NCBI GenBank assembly: GCA_021234155.1
Contig: JAJEKV010000009.1
Coordinates: forward strand, 11,292,546-11,356,545
Reading direction: 5' to 3'
DNA from: Isoetes taiwanensis
Taxonomy: Eukaryota > Streptophyta > Lycopodiopsida > Isoetales > Isoetaceae
Length of the DNA stretch: 64,000 nucleotides
Positions 11,701 to 22,023 of this stretch are shown here, piece after piece (position 1 is the stretch's first letter; each line of letters begins with the position of its first letter). The notes beneath the pieces are model-generated. The model was not told where the DNA came from. It searched no databases and saw only the letters and a list, made by a program, of their open reading frames with translations. A program made the translations under genes and the position numbers.

Positions 11701-13230
11701 ACCCCTCAAGTCATTGAACACACAACTTATCTTTGTAATATAATAAATTGCCCTCCTTCTTATATGAACGGAATGCTTCACGCTCTCTATCTAGTCGGGC
11801 TTCCTTACCCAAACTTTCCCAAATATTACGTAATTCGGGATCTGTGGGCCAAGGTCCGTTCTATCCGCTTCCCAAACTCATTTGGTGAGTGTGGAAATGG
11901 CATTACAATGGGTGCGGGTTATAAAGGGATGACGCGTGACAAAGCATCCGCAACCACATTGTGCTTTCCTCGCTTGTATACAATCTCAAGTCATATTCCT
12001 CGAGGAATTCCATCCATCTTCGGCCGACGGAGATTTAGATTTGGTACGTGTGGATAGATAGCGGAGACTCGATGATCCGTATCCAACTGAAAATCTTCTA
12101 CCAAGAAGGTAGTGTCTCCAAATACGAGAGCACGCATAACCGCTAGCAACTCCCCGATCATGGGTAGGATATCGCCGCTCGCATCGCTTCATCTTCTTTG
12201 AATCGTAAGCAACAACTCTCCCCCCTCGCATCAAGACACCACCGGTAGCTATCTTACTCGCATCTCGGTGGCTACCGATTTATCCTTTTCCTGATCGTGG
12301 GCAAGGTAAGGACCGTGCGTATGTTAAAGCATCCTTGAGTTTCGGAAGCCGACTTGGACTTTTGTTTTCCAATGTTCCATCCAATCCTTTACTTTCTCAT
12401 GTCTTGTGAGATTAGTAAGAGGTGCGGCAATTGTTGCAAAATCCTTAACAAATTTCCGATAATATCCTGCGAGTCCCAAGAAACTCCGGACCTCCAAACA
12501 TTAGCTGGAATGGGCCAATCCTTTATCGCTTCTATCTTAGCCGGGTCAGAAGTAATTCCTTCTCACGAGATAATATGTCCCAAATAGTCTACCCTGAGTG
12601 GCGAACTTGCATTTAGAGAACTTGGCAAAGAGTCGATGGCGCCTTTAGCTTTTGCAAAGCTAATCAAGATGTTGTTCATGTTGCTGCAAGGTTTTACTAT
12701 AGATGAGAATGTCATCAAAGAAAATGACAACAAAGTCATCCAAGTATTGGCGGAAGATGTCATTCATCAACCGCATAAACGTTGCGGGGCGCTTGGTCAA
12801 TCCAAAAGGCATGACAGTTGAATTCGTAATGCCCATATCCGGTACTAAAAGCGTACTTATGGATGTCCTCTTCCTTAATCCTTATCCGATGGTACCCGGA
12901 GCGCCGTCAATCTTTGAGAAATATTTTGCTCCTTGTAATCGGTCCATAAGATCATCCGCCTCTAGGCAAAGCATAGCGATTCTTGATGGTATGCTTATTG
13001 AGTTGCCTATAATCAATACACATCCTTAAGGAGCCATCTTTCTTCTTGACGAAAAGAATAGGAGCCAAATGGTGAAACACTAGGCCTAATAAACCCCAAA
13101 TTCAAGAACTCTTGTAGTCTGTTTCTTAAGCTCGCTAACTCCTGAGGACTCATTCGATGCACGGGCTTTGCTTGGTAGGCTTAGTACCCGGTTCAAGAGT
13201 TATCTCACATTCCACCCTCTAAAAGGAGGA
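11701..13230 (-). pseudogene. pol: RT-RNase H, internal region 1, frame broken
   Basis: The DNA aligns with the open RT-RNase H frame at 27.2-25.5 kb over its whole length, but small indels break the frame. Surviving patches include VDYLGHIIS at about 12.58 kb and the RNase H patch RRYPTHD...[11 protein letters not shown] at about 12.1-12.2 kb. Almost all differences from the open copy fall at CTG or CAG trinucleotides, so the gene may be intact in the real genome. Confidence 0.8.
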
Positions 13231-13242
13231 AGCTTGTGGATC

Positions 13243-13780
13243 TCATCTAAAAAAGATCGCTAAATTCTCTAAGAAGGGTAGCAATGTCCGATGGTAAAGC
13301 GTCCGACACTTTGTCAGCCGCTTTGAGTCCGACTCAAGGGAAGCAAGTTTAATGAGGCAAAGAAGTTCATTTCTCATAGCTTTTCCTAGTCGCTTTATTG
13401 ACATTGACTGCATAGCGGAGTGTAATGAATCACCTTTTATTGTCACACGCCCTCCATTAGCGGCGTTGAAGGTGACCTCCCGCTTCTCACAGTCTATGTG
13501 GGCCCTGGCAGACGCTAAAAACTCCATTCCCACAATAAGATCATATTTGCCAATGTCCATTAACTCGCACCCAAGGCAACCGTGCACCGGCAAATGTGAT
13601 TTTAAGGTTAATACGGCGGCCATGAGTGTGTCTGATCTTACCGCTAGCTAATGTGACTGGCTTAGGTCGGGATCTCAATGTTTCCAGCTGCAGTACTTGG
13701 GCCATTCTAGGAGAAGCAAAATTATGCGTACTACCCGTGTCCATCAAAATTATGAAGGGCTTATCGCCTACTTGGCCTAT
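13243..13780 (-). pseudogene. pro: aspartic protease, internal region 1
   Basis: Two overlapping frames cover the domain. At 13996-13541 the active-site block reads FIILMDTGSTHNFASPRM, with an intact D-T-G and the flap-side ASGKIRHTHG. At 13623-13243 it continues with [20 protein letters not shown] and a Cys-containing tail. One frame slip near 13.6 kb separates them. The protease would process Gag-Pol. This is the only copy in the window with a readable active site, because internal region 3 has lost this segment. Confidence 0.8.
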
Positions 13781-14114
13781 TGTAGAAATAATGTATAGGT
13801 CGACTTTCACGTTACTCGCTTCTATAGCGGCAAGAATATGAGACGCACCATGAATGTACTCGGAGCCTCGCCTTCCCGCAGCAAAGATTGACTCCAAATC
13901 TTCCCAATCCAGGTCGGCCATGGCCATTGAGCAGCGTCTGCGTGGACGCATCGGACAATTCGCATGAAGTGTCCGTGCCTCATGCACCGGTAGCATGCCT
14001 TATCCCTGGAGTCGTGTTCTCGCCTCTTTAGGAATGGACTGTAGGAGGCCCCGATTTCCTTTGCCAAGATTGTTCTCGCTTATCCGGGCGGGTCGAAAAG
14101 GATGGATATATCAG
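13781..14114 (-). pseudogene. gag: 3' part of gag with zinc knuckle, internal region 1
   Basis: The frame 14067-13822 contains CYRCMRHGHFM...C, a CCHC-like knuckle with a stretched last spacing, then runs toward the protease. Upstream on the element strand, gag stops abruptly at 14114, where LTR B begins without any leader or primer-binding site. The 5' part of the element is missing. Confidence 0.7.
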
Positions 14115-15704
14115 GACGCCCCGTAATATATAACGACCCTCGACGATACATACGGGGACTTTCCCCTCCCATGGCGATCATCTCACCATGAGCGGGGCCC
14201 TCCGCCTATTTCGGGCCATCTATGAAATGAGGCCCAAGAAGGACACGAAAGGGGTCATTCGCCCACGCCTTCAATGGGACTCCTACGTCCGCGAAGCATG
14301 AATACAAGGGTTAGCACACAAAGACGAATATACATAAATAACCACCACGGCGGGGTGGCACATCCATCCAAAATACCAACGGCATAGAATATGCATCTAA
14401 TCCTAAGAAAACACCCAAACCCCGGTTCTACCCCTTTCAGACTCCCGTGGGATCGACCGACGGCCGGGCCTCAAGAGATCAGCAGAGGCCGAAGTCTTGG
14501 CATGGCGCTATCGGCGTGAGAACATTGGCTAGGGTTGTCCACTCCATCCGCCCCTCCCGTGCACACTTTGCGATGGGTCAATTCATGCTATGGCTTCGCT
14601 ATAGCCTTCCTGGAGACGCAGACTTCGGGGCATCACCCTCCGAGCCTACTCCAGTTCATGACGCTGGTCCGATGAGGCGTGGTCGGGGAGGCGCCCCTTC
14701 CGTAATCACAAGGGTTCCATGGGTGAGCTAGAGAATACGTACGCATCAGCGACCCCCGATCCGCACAGGACTTTACTCACCCTAAATCTACTCAAAGTGC
14801 ATGGTGCTCCATACGGATCACACCACTACACCTGTGGAGTGTCGGACCCATACCCGCCCTCAACGTGACCGCCATCGCCTAGCCCATTGGCCCAGGAGTC
14901 TCGGGAGCCTTGTATGCTCATGCAAGACCCCACCCCTCATGTCACCACCGTGTTCCTTGTCCGGTGCTAAGCCGACCATAGCATCTAGGACCCTGGGGTT
15001 CTTGTGCACAGCCGCAACTAATGGGACTTTACAGGCTATCTAGGAGCATACCATCGTACACGGCCTCGTAGGCCTCTACCCCCGTAATCCCCCCCTTTTG
15101 AGAGTCTAATCAAACAAAGAATTAACAATCCATCCTTTCGAGTAAGAACCAAAATTGAATATAAAGAGAACTTGTTTGTACAAACAAGGGTTAGTTTCTA
15201 TGACCGAATTACAAAAAGAACAGAGAAAGACGGACACAACCAAGTGTTAACTAGAATTCACACATAGCCACCTACCTGATTTCGGCCGGACTCATTCCCA
15301 TGGGGCCTCCATCTCCTGGCGGTTGAAGATTCACCGTGGCTTCACAGGGACGACCGGTATGGCGGTTCTCTCGCAGGTGGTTGATGGCGCCAGCTCCCGG
15401 CCTTCCTTGGTCGATCTTCGTGAGTCAATCCCGTGGATAGGGGTCAAGTTGGCATCCAAACTTGGCAATCCCCATGTCTTGCCCAATCGATTGGGGCGGT
15501 GGCGCCTTCCCAATTGGTAATTATCCTAATTTCCTAGGTTATAGGTTATTATTAATAATGTGTTAAATTAGCATAGCTAATTTAATCCTTTGTAAGGTTG
15601 CAATTAAGTTCCCATACCCCCATGGTAGCGTATTTTAGGGAGTGACGTGCTTGTATTTGTACGTGTCCCGTATAGTAGACCGTATAAATACGTGGAACGT
15701 CACA
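14115..15704 (-). repeat. LTR B, shared between internal regions 1 and 2
   Basis: It is collinear with LTRs A, C and D. The right end CGTCACA abuts the polypurine tract of internal region 2, so it is that region's 3' LTR. The left end (GGACGCCCCGTAATATAT) directly abuts truncated gag of internal region 1. The first TGT of the LTR is missing or replaced. Confidence 0.85.
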
Positions 15705-15717
15705 TTCTCCCCTCCTT
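15705..15717 (-). promoter_or_regulatory. polypurine tract, internal region 2
   Basis: Plus-strand 'ttctcccctcctt' next to the LTR end is a purine run on the element strand, as in internal regions 1 and 3. Confidence 0.8.
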
Positions 15718-16364
15718 AAAAATAATGCTGTCCTCAGCATTAGGGTTAGCTAATTGAATACATACATGTAAAGCAATCAATTAGAGAATGAAGTTAAGAA
15801 TATAACAGTAATACGTTGAGATTATAATAATTTGAACAGTAATACATTGAAGTTAAAATATCAAAGTACATTGAACTTATGATCAAAGGAGTTTAGGACC
15901 GGAGTCCGATTTAAAACATTCTGACAACAAAATTCATACATGTAGACAAAAGCAATACGGGACAAGTTGGGTCATCAAAGAACCCTCTATACAAGGCGGT
16001 GACGACTTGTTCATTGGCCTGCACAGAAGCATATACCCGTAGGTTAATAATATGATTAAGTTGTGGTTGCAGGGACCACCCCCTAGAAATAAAAGAAAAA
16101 AAAAAATATCTAGAAGGGAATCTATCATGTGTACGGCTTGCAATTCCTCTTATAGCCAGAACCAAACGCAGCTATTTACTAGATGCCTTCCTAGCAATTC
16201 GCGGTCATGTCAACATCAACAATACACCACGTCCTAGAGAACACGAAGGTGATCTCATCATCGGTTATTACTATCATATACGATGCGTCTACCCCTCTAA
16301 AACATGATTCTCGGTCAATCAAGCCTTCAAGCTTACCGCCGGGAGCGGGGTTGATAGCATCGTT
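15718..16364 (-). other. gypsy 3' tail kept in internal region 2
   Basis: This matches 9749-10400 and 23647-24303. It includes the 3' non-coding stretch and ends inside the extreme C-terminus of the integrase frame, at 'gttgatagcatcgtt'. Beyond 16364 the sequence switches abruptly to a Ty1/copia element. Confidence 0.75.
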
Positions 16365-19300
16365 TGAGTTTTGCTAGGATTATGACATCTTCTGCTTAAG
16401 ATGTTTACAGCATAAGTTATATCTGGCCGTGTATTATTTGATAGGTACAAAAGACAACCTATGAGGGCCCTGTAAGGTATGTCTTCCATTTCTTTAATCT
16501 CTGACTCAGTCATCTCTGTATCAGCTGTCAATTTGTGCCCTGGTACCATGGGAGTTTGCACAACATTGGCTTCAGATAGGTTGAACCTTGTTAGCATATT
16601 TTCTATGTGCTGGCTTTGTTTCAGCCACAGTTCATGTTTGTCCCTGTTTCTAACTACTTCTATACCCAAAAATTTCTGTAGTTCCCCAAGGTCAGTCATG
16701 TGAAACCTTTTCTTCAGCATGTTTTTGCAATGGTTTAGCACATCTAGACAATTTGCACTCATGATGCAATCATCCACATAGAGAGCTATAATGCAATATT
16801 TGGACTCATCCCTAAAAATGTACAAGTTCCCATCATTCTTAAGTTTCTCAAAACCCTGCTCCCTGAGGAAATTGTCTATGCAATGATACCATTCTCCAGG
16901 TGCTTGTTTTAGACCATACACAGCACGTTTTAACTTCCATATTTTGTTGTTCTCAACTGCAATCCCAGCAGGTGGTTTCATATAAATGTCTTCTTCTAAT
17001 TTGGCATTTAAGAAGGCTGTTTGTACATCCATATGATGTAATTCTAAGTTCCAAGCAGTTGCCAAAGCTAATAACAGTCTTACACTTGTCAATTTGACTA
17101 TTGGGGAATAGGTTTCATCAAAGTCTCTTCCTTTTCTTTGAGTGAACCCCTTTGCCACTAACCTGGCCTTATATTTATGGCTGCCATCTGCACAAGTTTT
17201 AATTTTAAAAATCCATTTACTGCCTATAGCAGTTTTACCATTAGGTAGATCTCCTGCTTCATATGTTTCAGTGGTTTTGAAGGAATTTAATTCCTCCTCA
17301 ATTGCATCCAACCATTTGTCTCTATCTGCAGAGGTTAACACTTCCTCATAATTTTGTGGAATCTTTTTGTCTTCAAGAATTGCCATGATTTGCTCAATTT
17401 CCTCCTCAACTTCTTCTGTTTCAATTCTGTCCAACCTTTTGCTTCTGCCAACATCATTCCTTCCATATGCTTTTGTATCTATTCCAGCTTCTTCTAGAAG
17501 TTTTTCTGCTTGTGTCTTCCTCCTTTTGGGTGGAATAATTTCTGTACTGCTGTGCTCTAGACTGCCTTGAGGTTTTCCATCTTCATTCTGACTTGAATCA
17601 TTATTCTTATCCTCCTCATCTGAATCATAGCTGGTTGATTGTGATGTTTTTCCTGAACTATCTTTTATGCCTTCCTTAGATGCATTTGTTTTGACAACAT
17701 TCCTGTCCTTATAAAGTACATCCTCCTTAAAGAACACATCTCTGCTTATTATTACAGTCTTATTTTCTGGAATAAAAATTCTGTACCCTTTTGATTCACT
17801 GTCATATCCCACCAAGTATCCAATTTGAGCTTTGTCATCCAACTTCTTCCTTAGCTCTATAGGCACATGCACATAGGTTAAACAACCATAGGCTTTGAGC
17901 ATACTGAAATCTGGTTTATCTTTAACATTTGACCATAGAATCTCTGGAGTGTTTCCTTTGAGGCTAGATGTTGGAAGTTTATTTTGAATCATAATAGCTG
18001 CTTTAAGGGCTTCTTCCCAGAGATAGTTAGGCAAGCCAGAGTGTTTGATCATGGACCTCACTGCATCCATCACTGTTCTATTTTTTCGTTCAGCAACTCC
18101 ATTCTGTTGTGGGCTGTACCTACATGTCATTTGTCTTTTAATTCCATTTGCAATGCAATACAATTTGAATTTAGTTGAGAGGTATTCCCCTCCTCTATCA
18201 GACCTTACACATTTTACCTTTTTCCCTGATTCTCTTTCAACTTCACTGACATATTGTTTAAAAGCAATAAGGGCCTGAGACTTTTTTTCCAAACAGTAAA
18301 CTTTGCAATATCTGCTGAAGTCATCTATAAAGGATATAAAATACCTTTTGTTTGTTCTCCCTCTGATGTTCATAGGTCCACATAGATCCGTGTGTATTAA
18401 TTCTAATGGTTCATTTGCCCTCTTTTTCCTCCTGTGAAAAGGAAGTCTATTCAGCTTCCCTAGCATGCATCCTTCACAAACAAACTTGTCTGGATTGGTT
18501 TCTTTGCATTCAAGCCATCCTTTTTTAGCCATGAAGTTAATGTTGCTGCAATGAGTGTGTGCTAGTCTGCTGTGCCACATTTCAGTTTCAGAGTCATGCA
18601 CATCATTGATAATATCACATTGCATATTATTCATTTGGAACAAGTTTCCAACACGTCTTGCATAAAACTTTAATTCATTTCCAAGAAAGATGTTACATCC
18701 CTTTGAATCAAATGTGATTCTATAGCCAAGATCTACTAATTGACTGACAGAAATAAGATTTTTGATAATGGTTGGAACACATAGGACATTTTCAATATCC
18801 ACTATTTGCCCCTGCAGGTCTGTTAGTTGTAACAGTCCTTTTCCTTCAATATGTTGGAGTTCCCCATTTCCAACTTGGATATTCCTTGAGTGTGTGCCTC
18901 CAAAGTTCTTGAGAAGATCAGTAGATTGAACTACTGATCTTTCAGCTCCACTATCAACTACAAGTACATCAGACTTGTGATTAGTTTCTCTTTTGTCAAG
19001 GATTGCAAAAGCAAATTTTACCTCATCTTCATCTTCTGATTCCTCCTTTTCAGATTCTTTGGCTACATATGTGCCAGCAGGTTTCTTCCCACCTCGACCC
19101 TTATAATTTGATCTTCCTTTGTTTGAACTACCATTTCCTTTATTTTTGTTATAATCCTTTGGTGTAGGACATTTTGCAGCCATGTGCCCCTTGCCTCCAC
19201 AAGTATAGCAATTGAATTCTTTATTCAATTTTGGGCAATTATTTTTGTAGTGACCTGACTCATGGCAATGAAAACAAACTCCCTTTTCTCCTCTTTTCTT

Positions 19301-20047
19301 TCCAGCAAACAAAATTTCGGATGCTTCAGCATCTTCTCCCCTTAACATTTTCTTTTGCTCAATTTCTGTTCTTATAATGTTTTCTGCCTCCTCTCTGGTT
19401 TTGGCCATGTTTCTAATAAACATGGCCAGCTGTTCATTATCTCCTATAGACCTAGCAATTGCAAGCACTTGATACCTTTCTGTTAGACTTACTCCAGCTC
19501 CACTGAGATCTGCAACTATATTATCAAAGGTATTTAAAAACTCTGAAACTTCTTCTTTCAGTTTGAGACTCCTCAGTTCATTTTCTAAAAGGTCTATTTG
19601 AGAAGAACTTTTCTCTTCATAATGTTTGAGTAGGAACTTCCACATTTCCTTAGGACTCATATTTCTTAACTTCAATCTAATGGTGGGACTAACCTTGCAG
19701 GTGATGATCCCTTGAGCCTCCTTTGTTCTAGCATAGATGGTTCTGCCAGCACCTGCACCACTGCTCACTGTATGAGACGTTGCCCCAGATGATGTGCTCC
19801 CTGAGCTCCCAGAACCTGCAGCCACAGCATAAGATTGTGTTGCATTACCACCTCCAGTAGCAGACCTTGCAGGTGTGCTACTTTCTGCACCAGTTTGTGC
19901 AAATGTTCCTCCATTTGGATCAACCAGATCCCATAATTCTTCAACTTCTAGGATGTGTTTAATTGCATCCTTCCAAACTTGGAAACCAGGTCCTCCTGTA
20001 TAAACATCTACTGTGCTAAGTAGATTTGCCCCAAATCTACTGGCCAT
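16319..20047 (-). CDS. gag-pol: Ty1/copia Gag-Pol polyprotein, open, missing RNase H
   Basis: One uninterrupted frame encodes, in order: Gag; two zinc knuckles (CFHCHESGHYKNNC and CYTCGGKGHMAAKC, near residues 260-300); protease (VVDSGAERSVV, D-S-G); integrase with the HHCC module (WHSRLAHTHC...CEGCMLGK) and DDE core (HTDLCGPM, FIDDFSR, RSDRGGEY, NGVAERKNRT); and RT with ALYVDDCIM. I place the start at the ATG at 20047, just inside the primer-binding site. The frame is open further upstream into the LTR to 20080, but that stretch is not coding in the usual layout. The frame stops early: RNase H is absent and the last dozen codons after 16365 are antisense gypsy sequence. CTG/CAG codons are normal here, unlike the flanking gypsy DNA. 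Confidence 0.95.
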   Translation of the reverse strand: MASRFGANLLSTVDVYTGGPGFQVWKDAIKHILEVEELWDLVDPNGGTFAQTGAESSTPARSATGGGNATQSYAVAAGSGSSGSTSSGATSHTVSSGAGAGRTIYARTKEAQGIITCKVSPTIRLKLRNMSPKEMWKFLLKHYEEKSSSQIDLLENELRSLKLKEEVSEFLNTFDNIVADLSGAGVSLTERYQVLAIARSIGDNEQLAMFIRNMAKTREEAENIIRTEIEQKKMLRGEDAEASEILFAGKKRGEKGVCFHCHESGHYKNNCPKLNKEFNCYTCGGKGHMAAKCPTPKDYNKNKGNGSSNKGRSNYKGRGGKKPAGTYVAKESEKEESEDEDEVKFAFAILDKRETNHKSDVLVVDSGAERSVVQSTDLLKNFGGTHSRNIQVGNGELQHIEGKGLLQLTDLQGQIVDIENVLCVPTIIKNLISVSQLVDLGYRITFDSKGCNIFLGNELKFYARRVGNLFQMNNMQCDIINDVHDSETEMWHSRLAHTHCSNINFMAKKGWLECKETNPDKFVCEGCMLGKLNRLPFHRRKKRANEPLELIHTDLCGPMNIRGRTNKRYFISFIDDFSRYCKVYCLEKKSQALIAFKQYVSEVERESGKKVKCVRSDRGGEYLSTKFKLYCIANGIKRQMTCRYSPQQNGVAERKNRTVMDAVRSMIKHSGLPNYLWEEALKAAIMIQNKLPTSSLKGNTPEILWSNVKDKPDFSMLKAYGCLTYVHVPIELRKKLDDKAQIGYLVGYDSESKGYRIFIPENKTVIISRDVFFKEDVLYKDRNVVKTNASKEGIKDSSGKTSQSTSYDSDEEDKNNDSSQNEDGKPQGSLEHSSTEIIPPKRRKTQAEKLLEEAGIDTKAYGRNDVGRSKRLDRIETEEVEEEIEQIMAILEDKKIPQNYEEVLTSADRDKWLDAIEEELNSFKTTETYEAGDLPNGKTAIGSKWIFKIKTCADGSHKYKARLVAKGFTQRKGRDFDETYSPIVKLTSVRLLLALATAWNLELHHMDVQTAFLNAKLEEDIYMKPPAGIAVENNKIWKLKRAVYGLKQAPGEWYHCIDNFLREQGFEKLKNDGNLYIFRDESKYCIIALYVDDCIMSANCLDVLNHCKNMLKKRFHMTDLGELQKFLGIEVVRNRDKHELWLKQSQHIENMLTRFNLSEANVVQTPMVPGHKLTADTEMTESEIKEMEDIPYRALIGCLLYLSNNTRPDITYAVNILSRRCHNPSKTQTMLSTPLPAVSLKA

Positions 20048-20053
20048 GTTCCT

Positions 20054-20065
20054 GCTCTGATACCA
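20054..20065 (-). promoter_or_regulatory. primer-binding site of the copia element
   Basis: Plus-strand 'gctctgatacca' is TGGTATCAGAGC on the element strand, the complement of the 3' end of initiator tRNA-Met. It sits one base inside the LTR end. Confidence 0.9.
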
Positions 20066-20066
20066 A

Positions 20067-20618
20067 TGTGAGTATTTCAATACTTAGATCTTAGATCATA
20101 AAACCAAAACCTTATGGTCAATTGACAATGCCCCCGAATATGAGCATTCAAATAAACATATAAATAACCTTAGTCTTTTAATGGTTCAATAGTCTTAGAA
20201 AACAATGAGACCAACGAACTTCACTTGCACTTTACAAGACCAAATACTCCATTGAATCTGCGGCCCAGTTGAAGAGCATACGACCTCTATCTTCATTCTG
20301 TTTGTTCATTTGGTTAAGAAGCCTAGGTCCGAACGGCAAGCATCCAGAAATGGAATTCGGTGCCGGATCGGTCGGCCTAGTTCCCTCCAAAACTTTGCAT
20401 GTATATCCCACATTCGTGAGATAGAAAATCGGCTCATTCGAACCATTGGAAATTAACATTCATTAAGAAATAACCTTCACAAAACAACATACCTTAGGTT
20501 GAACCTTTGTCTTCAAATTATCTTGACTTCTGTAGGTTTGTAGGCTGTGTGATCTTCATGTGATTTTCCCTGTAGAAACTCCTATTACATATATGATAAT
20601 CTCTGACAACTGCCAACA
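20067..20618 (-). repeat. 5' LTR of the Ty1/copia element
   Basis: On the element strand the stretch begins TGTTGGCAGTTGTCAGAG and ends ...AATACTCACA next to the primer-binding site, giving a 552-bp LTR with TGT...ACA ends. Its outer end touches gypsy sequence at 20619. No 3' copia LTR exists in the window, so the age of the element cannot be judged from LTR divergence. Confidence 0.8.
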
Positions 20619-21280
20619 CTCTTGCTCCAACTTCTCGCGCTCTTCCCGAGCTCTCCTTAGGTCTTCTTGGATCTGGACAAAAAGCTGGGCTGCGGCACGG
20701 CGATTAAGTTCAGCGTGGTACCGTTGTGGCCGTAGACCCATATCTATCTGAATAGTTGTCAGATAGTCTATGCTAATGTCGGGGATTTCTCCCCATACAA
20801 AGCTGTTGGAACCCTCATGCCATTGGTATGGGGGAACCTCAATGGCTCTGCCATCGATGACAAAAGCCGCCTCTCAGGTACCCCGGTACTCCCTACCCCG
20901 GCTCTTTGTGTCGAGACAGCTCAATTCCCTGGTCGCCTTCCCCGGCAAAACCCCTAATCCGGGTCGGCCTCGGCCCCGACATCTTCCTCCTCCGTATGGC
21001 CTTCCTGTTCGGGAGGATAAAATTTGATGAGCATCATCACCATATCAGGTTGCTCAACAAGGGTATAGGGGAGCTGGCGTAGGTTCAGCCGGATGAGGAA
21101 TGGCTCTGAGAAGTGATAGACAGGATATGGAATCCTATCATTGTTCTCAAACCTATTGACCAGCTCATCCAACAAGATGTCGATGAGGGTCGGGTCGAGA
21201 GCCATGTGCTTAGCAATCATGGCGTGAGATCTCCACGATGCTCATGGTGGACGGGTCCGAGCGCTCTTGGTAATAGCCAT
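20619..21280 (-). pseudogene. N-terminal part of ORF a (pre-gag frame), internal region 2
   Basis: This matches the start of ORF a in internal region 3 (33069-32412). From an ATG at 21280 the frame slips once near 21.22 kb, then reads [20 protein letters not shown]...[16 protein letters not shown] to about 20.96 kb (acidic end EEEDVGAEADPD). After another break it continues with [19 protein letters not shown], then ISIDYLTTIQIDMGLRPQRY, and a charged predicted coiled coil ([16 protein letters not shown]). The copia LTR cuts it off at 20619, just before the histone-like part would begin. I do not recognise the N-terminal domain. Its presence in two elements shows it belongs to the family rather than to one chance insertion. 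Confidence 0.6.
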
Positions 21281-22010
21281 AGGGAATAGTGAGGCGCGCT
21301 AAGAGGATGGCGAGGGGGCGCTTAGGAGGCACAAAGCACAAGGGCGCAGTATCAAGGTCCGGTCCGTGGCGATGGCGGAGGGCGGCTCAGGCGGTTGGAG
21401 GCGCGGAAGCAAAAGCAAATGACAGAAAATGGTTTGCTAAACGGCCAATTAACTTTTAAAATTTCAAATTTTTTTTTTTTTTATTAACTTCAAAATTTTA
21501 TTATTAAAAAAATATACTGGCGGAAATACGCCACATACGGCCGGAAATAGATGGCATTATAATGGGTTTTCGCCTGACCGGGTGTCGCCGAAATACAAGC
21601 GGCGCTCGAGTTGACTGGGCGGGTCGTTGACTCGAAGTCCGACGGCCTCGGGCCGACAAAGATTTCGGGTGCTTCTAACTTGATCGCAAAGCGACAAAAA
21701 AGCAAGCGGCTCCGAATTCGCTTTTTGGGCCTGCCCTTGACTATTTTTCGCCTGGAGTTGACTGTTCTAGGGTAATTCGAGTGCGCCCAATCCAATGGAG
21801 CCATCATCTTTGTCATTTGAGTTACCCACTGGCACCCGCTAGGCCTCCAATCTTGGCCCCTCCACTTCAAAGCTACAATCTCTTAACTTAACCTAACACC
21901 AAACCAAACAACAAAGAGAACTAACGACACATTGACTTAGCCTCCTCCTAACTACCGTGCTACGAGTTAGTGTTTGGCCAGTGCTATGATTTCGAACAAC
22001 CGAAATCACG
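21281..22010 (-). other. 5' leader of internal region 2
   Basis: This runs from the primer-binding site to the ORF a start and contains no convincing frame. A T-run with AT-rich DNA lies near 21470-21515. The same leader occurs at 33070-33805. It would be the 5' untranslated and packaging region. Confidence 0.6.
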
Positions 22011-22022
22011 GCTCTGATACCA
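22011..22022 (-). promoter_or_regulatory. primer-binding site, internal region 2
   Basis: Plus-strand 'gctctgatacca' is TGGTATCAGAGC on the element strand (initiator tRNA-Met), one base from the LTR C end. It defines LTR C as the 5' LTR of internal region 2. Confidence 0.9.
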
Positions 22023-22023
22023 C

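Noticed and set aside
10331-13780. Repeat-induced or deamination-type mutation as the cause of decay
   Set aside because: The changes are not mainly C to T; they are CTG to CCG or TCG and CAG to CGT or CG, with indels.
20048-20080. Upstream methionine as the copia Gag start
   Set aside because: It lies in the LTR and the frame then passes through the primer-binding site; the ATG at 20047 is the normal position.
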